DNA of 37,500 nucleotides from Chrysomallon squamiferum (taxonomy: Eukaryota > Mollusca > Gastropoda > Neomphalida > Peltospiridae). Of this stretch, positions 13,081 to 22,859 are shown in pieces (within the stretch, counting starts at the first letter, position 1; each line of letters opens with the position of its first letter). Made by a program: the position numbers and the translations under genes. The notes under the pieces were generated by a model, which searched no databases, was not told the origin of the DNA, and worked only from the letters and a program-made list of their open reading frames with translations. The stretch covers positions 28,973,164 through 29,010,663 of the forward strand of contig CM022679.1 of assembly GCA_012295275.1 (NCBI GenBank), read 5' to 3'.

Positions 13081-13851
13081 GATAACACCCACACCATCCA
13101 ACGAGAGCTCATTCACGCCTTGAAAAGCGGATGTCTCCGTACATCATTTCACTGTCTCAGACGGCAGACATCTTCTACGCATTCTAAATGTTCTGCATAT
13201 ACTGACTGCGTCCTTCTTGTCATTAATCTGAGCTGATATTGAACTTGAATAATTCTTCCTTCAATCAACGTGTTTTCTATGAAACTGAAAGTTTGAACAC
13301 CAAATCACTTTGCCCATCGCAGACCTTATTATTATAGGTGATACGACTGTAATTTTTAGTGTTTTTAAGTTGTCATAACGATCTTTTCATATATTTTTCT
13401 TCATGCATAAATATTTTGTTATTTTTCAGCTAGAGTGATTTAAAATCATGGTAAAGTTTCTTTTTGCAGTGGATATATCTTAGTAACAACACGCTTTCTG
13501 CTGTATAATGGTAGTGATAAATGTGGGAATTTTGTTCGTTAAGGTCAGCTATTTGGTTCCTCTCATGGACGCAGTGTAGGAAAGAAAGGGACGGAGAAAC
13601 GTGCTGATGAGGTGAAAACACCCTCCAGATATTGTAAATCAACGGATCTCTCAGACGTCACCATCATCGTGGGAGAGAAGAAACTTTATTTCTTTAGCAG
13701 CGTCCTCAGACAGGTGTCACCCTATTTTTCTAGCATACTGGATGAAATGAATGGAAAGTTTGAAATATCACTGGACGAACACAGCGAAGTGTCAGCAATT
13801 GAGATAAAGGAAAAAGAAGTAAAAACGTCAAGCGATGTAGTAAAGGATGTC

Positions 13852-13932
13852 GAGTCAAGCAGTGAAGAAAAGGATAATGAGTCAAGCAGTGAAGAAAAGG
13901 ATAATGAGTCAAGCAGTGAAGAAAAGGATAAG
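13852..13932 (+). repeat. 27-bp coding minisatellite in BTB copy A, exon 3
   Basis: Three in-frame copies of a 27-base unit, each encoding ESSSEEKDN or nearly so, lie in the acidic loop that interrupts the second BTB domain. Copy B has four units of a related nonamer and copy C about one. Confidence 0.9.
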
Positions 13933-14084
13933 GAGGCTGGCACTGAATCAAAGAATAATGAATCAGACGATGAAGAGGACACAGAATATTTCAAGAATGT
14001 TTCGTTATTACTGGAATGTCTGGATCCAAATATTGAAAAGAAAAAAAAAGCGCGGTATGTTTATGGATATTGTTATTGAAATAG

Positions 14085-14086
<2 letters not shown>

Positions 14087-14149
<63 letters not shown>
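14087..14149. repeat. (CT)n microsatellite after the exon 3 donor, copy A
   Basis: An uninterrupted CT run starts 32 bases after the GTATGT donor of exon 3. Copies B and C have the same arrangement at a 29-base distance with different lengths. Confidence 0.95.
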
Positions 14150-14152
<3 letters not shown>

Positions 14153-14704
14153 CTGTAACAAACGATTCCATTCTGAGTTTCTCTGATCAGATTACTTGGT
14201 GACCTTTGACCTACTACCAGACACAATATTCCTGATCGAAAGTGCAGACGAAAGAATCACTGTTTCTAATTGAATAAAAGTTGTTTTGATGGGGTCATTT
14301 ATATGATGTCATATAACTGAACAGGTAACTGAGTTATTACACAAAATAAAAGTACTATTCTTAAATGTTTCCTTTATAATGTTTCTTTTCTTCTTCTTGT
14401 TTTTATATTTGGTATTTTTTTGTATTTTTGTATATATATTTTTTATCCAGTGAAAGAAGCTCTCGACTTGTTCTGTTTATCTTTAAAGTACGACATCCCA
14501 GTTTTACATGAAACGTGTGAGACATTTCTCATGAAAACAGATTCCTCATTTAGTGCACACGAACTGATTTATTGCATTCTGCTGGCCGATAGAGGGCGGT
14601 GTTCGGATCTATTGTATTCTGCCATTAAAAGATCAAATCAGTTTAACATGTCTGAATTAAAAAGTCAAACTATTACAAACACCTTGATGCAGATACACGC
14701 ATCA

Positions 14705-15010
14705 GGTTGCTTCAATTCAAAGCAGTAAACTGAATATTTGTCATTGAAAGCAATAAGCTGGATATTTTAGATTCAAAGCAGTAAGCTGAATATTAGTTCA
14801 TTGAAAGCAGTAAGCTGGATATTTTAGATTCAAAGCAGTAAGCTGAATATTTGTGATTCAAACCAATGAACTAAATATCTGTTATTCAAAACAGTAAACT
14901 GAATGTGTGATTCAAAGCAGTAAACTAAATATTTGAGATTCAAAGCAGTAAGCTGAATATTAGTGATTCAAAACAATGGACTGAACATTGCATTTTCAAA
15001 GCAGTAAAAT
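14705..15010 (+). repeat. Post-stop minisatellite, copy A (unit about 28 bp)
   Basis: Diverged copies of a unit like GATTCAAAGCAGTAAACTGA plus ATATTAGT repeat about ten times. The first unit overlaps the last codons and stop of exon 4. Equivalent arrays follow copies B and C. Confidence 0.85.
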
Positions 15011-16091
15011 GAACATTAGTGATTATAGTTCAAAGTAATTAATAGTTTACAGTTGTTTGTAAATTAAAATCTTAGCATTTGTTCATTCAGAAGAAGCAAC
15101 AACAACAGAAAGGAAATGTGAAATGTTATACCAGCAGTTTACAGAATCACCTTAAATATTTATAACTATCCAGTACACATTTGTAACAACATATGATATG
15201 TGTATATTAATTTCTTATATTGGTTTGAAGAATAAGTCACTGCGGTTCATAACTGATTCAAATTTATTGCAGAGGCATTGAAAAACTTGTTATTGGGAAG
15301 AAATGTTAAATAACAACGAAGAATACGTTTGTGATTAAATTACATCTTGTTGTCATTTAAGCTTAAGTTTTATTCTATGTAATGATTAAATCTGATTTAA
15401 CCGCAATGATTTAACCTGCCAATAATGTCGGGTTTTATTATTATTAATTATGATTATGAGTATTTTAGTTATTGTTATTGCTGTTACTGTCATTCGTTTT
15501 ACACGCTACTTCTACTACCACTAGTACTCCTTATTTATTTGTTATCTTTACCGCATACATTGTTTTATTCATAAATTATTTTATTATGTTATTTTATTTA
15601 TATCTTATTTGTATAGTTTCTCAAAAACACTTGTTTTCTTACACGTTGTTACTTGCTTACGTTTCAGCATCCTGGGTTTATCGTAATAATATGGTTTTAA
15701 CAATATTTTGTATAGCTAAAGAAATAAGAGCAGGTAAATACGTGAAGATATGTATCTCCAGGGTAAGTTTTACAGCATCCTTATTTCGACAGAAAATAAC
15801 GTTTCTGAATTTTAGTACACACATTTTTGCGGTAAGTTACTAAGTCTTAGTAAGATATTGTTCAAAGTTTCTTTAAATATAGGATGCTGCCTGATGATGA
15901 AAGTGTTTAATTTTTGAAGTGTAAATGCTGATGATTTGTTTTTTCTTCTTCATTTTACTTAATTTATAAGTTGTTTTAGAGATTAATTTCAAGACGTCTA
16001 TAATGTTTCTTTATTTTATATTTATATATTACGTGCTTTAGTTTTGTTTGATAATTTAGAAAATACCGTCTTGTATATCTTAACGTTCTAT
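15011..16091. other. Gene-free stretch, including about 900 bases unique to unit A
   Basis: Up to about 15130 the sequence matches units B and C. From about 15131 to 16031 it replaces roughly 80 bases seen at 27110-27195 in B and the equivalent in C. Homology returns at GTGCTTTAGTTTTG. The unique part is AT-rich with an ORF at 15472-15843 that looks like chance (no recognisable domain). I see no terminal repeats. Confidence 0.5.
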
Positions 16092-16775
16092 AAGCAGACC
16101 AGGACGTACACTGTGACGATATTCAAGTACGACATAACTCCCGTCGGAGCCCCGGGAAACCACTGCATATACAACGTACTGACTAGCGATAATTCGGGCT
16201 CCAAGACTTTGAGAGCGGACACCGGACTGTCGACAGACGTACCTTACATGCTGAACCTGTACAAACTGAAGCGCGACAGACGAGACAAAGTGCATGCGAC
16301 CTTAGCAGAAAATGTCTGCTCGGACAACGTCGTCAAACTCGTGAAATGTCTCGCGAACAGATTGGATGTAATGGGGGGACAAATACAGAGAGAGCTGATA
16401 TCGATGCAGCAGAAACACTTGTCGGTAGAAGACACCATTAAGACTATGATATGCCACAGAATTGACGAGATAAACGAGCAGAACCCTGACGGAAATATCG
16501 TTGCAGGTTCTCTCGTGGTCGAACCCGCGCAGAGATCGCTTGGCGGAAGATACCTCCCACACTGTCCAGCGACTAACGAAAGCACCGACCCGTTCGGAAG
16601 CAAGACGCACCGCCTCTACGACAGAAAAGGAACCAGACCGAGACGACGAGCGCCGCTCGGACAAGAGGAACTACTGAGACAGCGCAGAAGGAGAAGCAGG
16701 AGCAGACATCGACATGGCCGCGTACTACAGCGTCATACTGAAGCCCGCAGTCGGAAGGCCGATGAGAAACTTTAA
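16092..16775 (+). pseudogene. Viral-like ORF upstream of the Rep/NS1-like gene, function unknown
   Basis: A frame open from host flank (16044) continues through the insertion to 16773-16775. The inserted part starts near the left junction, so its true start is probably missing. It has a helical, charged middle (for example LVKCLANRLDVMGGQIQREL) and an Arg-rich end. Composition changes at about 16560-16620, where another frame looks more protein-like and stops near 16675, so a frame break is likely there. Position just before an NS1-like gene on the same strand recalls the NS3 gene of some densoviruses, but I cannot recognise the protein by sequence. Confidence 0.5.
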
Positions 16776-18429
16776 GTTAGCGCAGGTCTTCCAGCGCCGT
16801 TATTTTAATCCGACGGTGAGGATGGGCAACGTCGAAAGAAGAAATAGGCAGGGCAAGATCTTTTAAACACGACAAAGTCGTTTCTGACTTCGTCACACAC
16901 CAGTCCAGACGCTTTGGGCAACACCTGCCGGCAGTCTCTGGTGGTGTCGCACAGTCTCTGGTGGTGACGGACTCGACCAGCTGCGCCACGTACGAGCACC
17001 TGCACGTTGTATGCACCAAAAAGGGAGAAGGTCACACCATCCACCACGACGCCGAACTGCGAGCGGTGAAGAGATACGGGGCCAAGTGCGGATACCAAGT
17101 GCAGGTGCAGAGAGTCAGGAACCTGACGTCGTTCTTGAAGTACCTCAGAAGAAAACGCCTGGGATACACCTGCTTGGGAACGAACTCCATGCACTTGGGA
17201 TACACGTGGAAGAGAGTGGACCCGGACGAGTACGACGACGACATCGGAGAGGTCACCGACGGCTTGACGGTGGAAGAGCCGACGAAGTCCAGAAAGAGAA
17301 AGGCGGACGAAGTCGAACCAGACTGGAGCTTCGACTCGGAGGAGGAGGAGGAGGAGGAGGAAGGCAGAAGAAAAAAAGGAGGCTGGACACCTTCGACGAG
17401 TGGGATCCGGCGATCATCAGAGGGTTGTTCTCGGACGACGCACCTCGTTATTCGACTCCCGTCAACTCCGACGACGTGGGCCTCTGCAACGTCGACGGTC
17501 CGACCGCGAGAGACGTGGTACCAGGAGCTCCAACGAAAGAGCGCAAGAAGAAAAGGAAGAGAGGGATCTCGCAGGTCCGAAGATGCGACAGGGAGCTCGT
17601 TCCCGACGTGCCGTCGACCTCGACGGACCACTGCTACGACGGACATTCGAGTCGAAACGGTTGAAGTTCTCTAAGAACACCACGCAACTGACGGACGTGC
17701 TCACGAACTTGATCGAACTCGCCGACGCACACTCCGAGAAAGACCTAGTCGAATGGGTGGCGAAGCACAGAGACGTGAGCGACGGCTTCTGCCAGTACAC
17801 GGGGCACGGGCGACTCGGAGGTTTCATGTACCTCAAGACTCACGCGTCGTATCAGAGGATGGTGAAAGAGATCCTGTCCAGCAGAGCGTGTGATAACGAT
17901 TGCGATTTCATCTCGTTTCTAGAGAAGCTCGAGCTGCCCGAGGAAAAGAACGGGATCGCAGTGGCAGAACCTGAAGAGAGCGCCGTCAACTTTATGCTCT
18001 GGCTGGAACTATGTGGCCTGCATCCTCCAGGTGGCTGGCAAGATCCTCAGCTACTAGAGAAGAAAGATACAGAGAGGAACTGCATATTCGTCACCGGGCC
18101 TTCGACGATCGGGAAGAGCTACTGGTTCATCGAACCGTTAACACTGCTGCCGGACCACTCCGTGGGGAGGGCGGGCAAAGACAAACGTTTTGCCTTTGAG
18201 TCCTGTTCGAACAAGAGGCTCGTACTGGTAGACGAGGGGAACATCACTCCGGCTATCGTCGACCGCTACAAGAGCCTCCTGCGAGGGAACGACGTCGAAG
18301 TGGAGGTCAAGTGTCGTCCTCCCGTCAAGATCACCAAAACGCCGATACCGATGTGCAGCAAAACCGACGTTGGTTTCGGCGTGAAGCCTTCAGATGTTGC
18401 GGCCATCAAAAGGAGGATCTGGACTTTCG
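16714..18429 (+). pseudogene. Broken NS1/Rep-like gene: HUH nuclease plus SF3 helicase
   Basis: In parvoviruses this protein nicks and unwinds viral DNA during rolling-hairpin replication. A start-like ATG at 16714 opens a frame that stops at 16864-16866. A second frame (to about 17375) holds an HUH motif, EHLHVV at 16994-17011, and a Tyr motif, YLRRK at 17141-17155. A run of Glu follows at about 17335-17360. The first frame then continues to a TGA at 17662-17664. A third frame carries the helicase: Walker A GPSTIGKS (18096-18119), Walker B RLVLVDE (18216-18236), a B'-like YKSLLRGNDVEV, and TPIPMCSK at the motif C position (18339-18362), where the usual Asn is replaced by Lys. At least three frame changes are therefore needed and the 3' end is cut at the junction, so it cannot encode a full protein. 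The exact viral group is uncertain. Confidence 0.8.
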
Positions 18430-18453
18430 AATACGTTTTCATAGTTATAACAA

Positions 18454-18669
18454 ATGCTTGTGATATTAGTTCTTCTTTTATTTGCTTTTGTACAATACGA
18501 AACTTTAACACCCTGCTTAGTAAAAAACAAGTTTTTGAACTGTACGACAGTGTACGCTGGATTTTACTTCGTTAGCAGAACTGCAGCATCACTGGCATCC
18601 AGTCTCACATGCACCAGCGTATCAGTGAACAGCATTCAGTTGTCTTGTCACTTGCTTTTATCAAAATGA
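18454..18669 (+). pseudogene. Frame-shifted counterpart of the short hydrophobic ORF in units B and C
   Basis: The ATG at 18454 opens the same hydrophobic leader (MLVILVLLLFAFVQYETLTP) as the 40-codon ORFs at 27304 and 35298. Unit A has one fewer A in a run after LVK and continues in another frame to 18669. It lies 25 bases after the right edge of the viral insertion, which removed the TATATAAA-like stretch found upstream in B and C. Confidence 0.35.
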
Positions 18670-18780
18670 ATCATGAGCATTAAAATTAATCATGAGTATT
18701 AAAATTAACCATGAGCATTAAAATTAATCACGAGTATTAAAATTAATCATGAGTATTAAAATTAATCATGAGTATGAAAA
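18664..18780 (+). repeat. 19-bp minisatellite, unit A
   Basis: About six copies of a unit like ATCATGAGTATTAAAATTA lie here. Unit B has only about two copies at 27515-27555, so the array expanded or contracted after duplication. Confidence 0.85.
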
Positions 18781-19027
18781 AAACAGCGCCACCGACCTAG
18801 CGGAAGAGAAACGTAATATTCTACCTACACGTTGGTATAAATAAAACGAACTGATTGATCGGACAAGGTCAACTTCAGTTAAATTCAAGATTTCAAGAAT
18901 GTTAAGCGACGCGTGACTGTTACTCAGTTTAATTAGAGCAGCCAGACTGAGTCTGTTTTGTTGTGTATCGAAATGACTGTGCAGTTATTATTTTTATATG
19001 TACTGTGTTTTAATGTTAACAGCTATA

Positions 19028-19103
<76 letters not shown>

Positions 19104-19609
19104 GGATATAATAAATTTGATATAACATACCATTTAGTTAGCTTGGATTTTAAAATATTTTTGATTGACTTATTTTGTATTTTAGTTTGTTTGTAATTAG
19201 TTTACAACTACAAGTCGTAGAATAAAAATATTTTCTAAGATCTTGTTTTCAGTCTTATTTATTTATATATTTATTTTATTTTGTTTTATTTATATATTTA
19301 TATATTTATTATGATTATTATTATTATTATTATCATTATTATTTTTTAAAGTTTTCATCAATTTAATTTATCGTAATAAATTTACTGTAGTTCAGTTAAA
19401 TATTTTACAGTTATTTAATTCATATAGAAAACTGCCATCACTGATATTAAAATAAATGGATTAAATATATTATTTAGTTTGTGGCCTCTGAAATATGGGT
19501 TCTGTCCTTTGTGGGGCTGTGTTTGTGATACCTTTACTGATCTGTTATTTATTATTTTTTATTTATTGTTATTCTTTGAATTTTACACCAAAGTGGACAT
19601 CGAATTTAA

Positions 19610-19707
<98 letters not shown>

Positions 19708-22235
19708 TGTGTGTCTGTGTGTGTGTGAGTGTTTAGCTCCACAAAAGAATTGTGTTTCATTCACTTTGTGTTCGAGTTATATCAATCAAGTAAAATGTCA
19801 AAACAAAAATATCTGACTAAAAAAGGTTAACTGAAACTACCATATATGAATTGAAATGTTCTTATCATTGTTATTATTATTATTTTTATTTATTTATTAT
19901 TAATGTTATATTTTTTTGTAATTGACAAAATATATATATCTTGATCTTCATTTGTTAATTTTTAAAGTAGTTTACATACTTACTTTATTTATTTATTTAT
20001 TTGTATTCATTCATTTATTAATTGTTTTTAAATTTTGGTATTGTTTTTTGTTTCTACATGTTATTTATTTTAGAAACCGTCTAAATTCACTTTCTATAAT
20101 ATCTCTAATTTAAAACATTTATAATTATGTTTTCGTGTTTTGGCCATCTCTTCCAAAATGAAAATACAGTACACAAATAAAATGGCGCCAATATCTGAGT
20201 ATCAAATTTTGCTCTTTTTAAATAATAATAATAATAATAATAATAATTTAATACACATTTCAGTTATAAATGTATTTGCCAGGTGATGGAGATAGTGATG
20301 ATATATTTTTAATATTTCTAATTTAAATAAACTAATTAAGTTTTATTTCACCTTACTTCCTTGTTTGATTAATTAATAAAATTTGAATCTTAATACAAAT
20401 AATTATTTTCTTGGTTTTGCAGCAAAACAAATAAACAAATAATATTTTAGTGGGTTATTATTTATTTTGTTTTTTTTTGCTTTTTGATTTTAAGAAACCT
20501 AGCCTTTCTTGTTGTTTGGGTTTTTTTTTTTTTTTTTTAAGGACCTGATAAATATATAAACAAAGTTATTTTTTTATTGTAATAATATTTTTCTTTTCTT
20601 ATTTATTATTTAAGACAGTTTGTGGGAGAACAATAACCTTTTTCTATCTTTTTACAGGTCTGTGCTTTTTTGTTTGTTAATCATATACTTTTAGTTTCTT
20701 CTTACAGATTTTTATATATTACCACTATCTCCATCAAAATTATTTATATTTATTTCAAATATATATATTTGTTTAATTTTTGTTTATGATTATTATTATT
20801 ATTTGTAATATAAATAGCAGTAGTAACAGAAATCTCTGTAAACATTTTATTTAAATAAATAAAAAATGTATTATCAAACTCAGAATATACAAATAAATCT
20901 GGTCAGTTTAGAAGTTACTCTTTTGTTATCTAGTAATTTTGTTTAAAAAAACAACAACATCAGCTTCATGTTTGGTCACAAATGCAATAAAATGTTAAGT
21001 TACTCATATTTTAATGGAATAATGAAGAATGGGATAATGTAAAAATATATTTATTTATTGATAATATTTATTTACTTATTTTGAGAAACTAAGCAAGTAG
21101 CAAGTATTATTCGAAATTGAAAGTAGATATAATTACAATTTTTGAGAAACTGTGACAAAGTTTTCTATGAAACTGAAAATAGGTATAATTACAACTTCTG
21201 AGAAACTAAGAAAGTATTCTTTGAAATTGAAACTGGCTTTTTTTTCTTTCTTCATATTTTTAAAACCATCTTGAAACTATTGAACAGATAATACTTCACA
21301 TCCCAGTTAACTGAAATAATTAGTTTACTGCAAATAGGTGAGTATGGATGTTGTATTATAAAAATCTGTATTGTAAGGCTGGTTTAGATGTGGAATGTGA
21401 GCTGATTAATTACTGAGAGCCTGTAAAATAATTTAGAGTGGAATGTAAGTGATGATGTTTCATTCATATTGAAAAATAATTAAATTTAAGTTTATTCACT
21501 ACATTTGTTATAATTTTGAGTTGAAGCAATTTTGGGGAATTCATTTCTTTATGTCATCAAAAACAAACATCCATTAGAATAATGAGCAAGCAAATTTGTT
21601 GTGGTTGAAAGTATTTATGACATTATTATAAAGAAGTGTTAAAAAACCCACTGAAAAACCATTAACTGAATTTACGATATTTAATAATTATTATTATTTA
21701 ATTATTGTGTTACTTTTTTCTTGCATTTCATCTCGCAAAAAGGGGTAAAAGGTACGTGCATTTTTCTTAATTTATTGTCATACTTTATTTTTAGTAAAGT
21801 TTCTTAACAGATTGTTTTTGTAATATTTTTTTAATATATTGTCATACTTTATTTTTAGTAAAGTTTCTTAACAGATTGTTTTTGTAATATTTTTTTAATA
21901 TATTGTCATACTTTATTTTTAGTAAAGTTTCTTAATAGTAAATTGTCATACTTTGTTTTCAGTAAAGTTTGTTGACGTGTCTTAACAACTTCTGTAAAAC
22001 AGATGGCATGTTAATGGTCAGTTAGCTAAAAGCAAGTCTCCGGTAGAAATATAAAAAATAAATATATTTCTAGAACATAACTAAACCAGGCTTCTGGAGA
22101 AAATAAATAAATATATTTAGCTATTTTGAAAAAGAGTAGCCTCCTTTTTGGTAGTTATAAACTGACAAAGCTGATATTACATCCTCACTGTCAAATTGTT
22201 TCATTATTAAGTTACAGGTTAGACGGGTTTAACAG
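18781..22235. other. Long gene-free tail of unit A
   Basis: No convincing gene is seen. A TATAAATA at 18836-18843 with downstream TCAACTTCAGTT could be a core promoter, but unit B has TTTAAATA there. (CT)n tracts lie at 19031-19099 and 19615-19690, the latter running into (GT)n to about 19728. A 64-base tandem repeat lies at about 21770-21960. From about 19.8 kb onward it is nearly identical to unit B. ORFs here are microsatellite-driven Leu-Ser runs or Phe/Ile-rich chance frames. Confidence 0.6.
21770..21965 (+). repeat. 64-bp tandem repeat, unit A
   Basis: The unit starts TATTGTCATACTTTATTTTT and includes AGTAAAGTTTCTTAACAG. There are three near-complete copies plus a partial one here, against about two in unit B (30480-30590). 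Confidence 0.85.
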
Positions 22236-22859
22236 ATAATGTAAATATTGCGATATTTCTACCAGTGTTGCACAAAGCATCATACAGCTCCAGAGGTAAT
22301 CATTTATTGTGTTTATTCCTCCGTCATTACATAAAATACTTCCATTAAACAGTTAACGTATTTACAAGGAAATAGAAGTGTTTTCAAGATATTTATGGAT
22401 TTCTTTTCCGTTTACTGATATTATATTTATATTTACATTTATATAATTTATTTGTGCTCTTGTTCTTAATCGAATTAATTTGAAGAAAAATAATGTATAT
22501 GATATAATTATCAACCTATTATCAATTTAACTTAATAATTTTAGGTGTTATTAATATGTTTGTAGAATTAAAATCGAAGAAATCAAAACATCGTTTTTAA
22601 AATAAAGCACCGCCCCGGAAATGCAGAAGTTATCTTTCTTTGATTTCTGAAACTGAAAGTAGGAAGTATTGCAAGAAATATTGTGGTTGCAGGTTGTTTC
22701 TTTTATAATTTATTTAATTTGTTGATTTGATTGTAGTTCTGGTGAGTAAATGTTATTACTACCACTACTAAAAAGCACACACACACACACACACAAAATA
22801 ATAACAAAAAAAAAACCCAAAAAAGAGAAAATAATCATTTAACATTTATGTGTTTTCAG

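Larger units (their letters stand above)
10697..14728 (+). pseudogene. Double-BTB gene copy A, frame disrupted
   Basis: Exons: 10697-10981 (ATG 10711), 11603-11896, 13544-14054, 14451-14728. Exon 1 plus exon 2 encode a first BTB/POZ domain (HSDLVIDVEGRKLYFFKQLL, then LLPLADEYNIKLLLESCEK) and a BACK-like helical tail. Exon 3 plus exon 4 encode a second BTB (LSDVTIIVGEKKLYFF, then LFCLSLKYDIPVLHETCE). Compared with copies B and C, an A-run just before the exon 3 donor has one extra base, so splicing at 14054 puts exon 4 out of frame and meets a TGA early in it. Near 14660 one A is lost in the run after SELK, changing the C-terminus and moving the stop to 14726-14728. Exon 3 has an in-frame 18-base addition near its start. 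The locus may still give a truncated protein with one full BTB domain. Such proteins are often Cullin-3 adaptors or oligomerising scaffolds; the role here is unknown. Confidence 0.72.
16092..18429 (+). mobile_element. Endogenous parvovirus-like insertion (remnant)
   Basis: About 2.34 kb of GC- and CpG-rich sequence lies abruptly in very AT-rich DNA. The left flank ends AACGTTCTAT and the right flank resumes AATACGTTTT. In units B and C these flanks are joined by only about 22-24 bases (B about 27257-27280), so B and C show the empty site and the insertion replaced a short piece of host sequence. No target duplication or terminal hairpin is visible. Inside are same-strand frames for an Arg-rich-ended protein and a HUH-nuclease/SF3-helicase protein. 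No capsid region is present, and the helicase frame runs directly into host flank at the right edge. This is best explained by capture of a viral fragment at a break. A CRESS-type source is less likely but not excluded. Confidence 0.82.
10013..22235 (+). repeat. Tandem segmental duplication, unit A
   Basis: This is the first of three direct copies. It begins near TGTAAATATTG followed by ACAAAGCATCATACAGC, and the same landmarks restart at about 22236 and 30846. It carries a BTB gene copy, a post-stop minisatellite, a short hydrophobic ORF region and about 3.5 kb of AT-rich tail. It is longer than unit B because of a viral-like insertion (16092-18429) and about 900 extra bases at 15131-16031. 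Its tail, 19.8-22.2 kb, is almost identical to 28.5-30.8 kb of unit B. Confidence 0.9.

Noticed and set aside
13450-13470. Strong acceptor TTTCTTTTTGCAG upstream of BTB exon 3 in all copies
   Set aside because: Joined to exon 2 in the required phase it meets a stop after a few codons, so the weaker AAG acceptor at 13543 and its equivalents in B and C was preferred.
14008-14226. Minus-strand Arg-Glu repeat ORFs, also at 19569-19760, 25874-26277, 27708-27899 and 33798-34294
   Set aside because: They are translations of (CT)n/(AG)n microsatellites and have no other coding signal.
17011-17664. Overlapping ORFs on both strands within the viral-like insert (for example 16244-16664 and 17032-17646 minus)
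   Set aside because: GC- and CpG-rich sequence has few stops, and the minus-strand frames show no motifs. Parts of the 17011 frame are used by the Rep-like remnant, but it is not an independent gene.
18973-19125. Short ORF with leader MTVQLLFLYVLCFNVNS followed by Ser-Leu repeats, downstream of a TATAAATA
   Set aside because: Most of it is (CT)n translation and its length depends on the microsatellite. The TATA-like box is altered in unit B, so it is probably chance.
19495-19728. ORF starting MGSVLCGAVFVIPLLICYLL, also at 28220-28447
   Set aside because: It looks membrane-like and occurs in units A and B, but it runs into Leu-Ser and Val-Cys microsatellite translation, has AT-driven composition and is missing from unit C.
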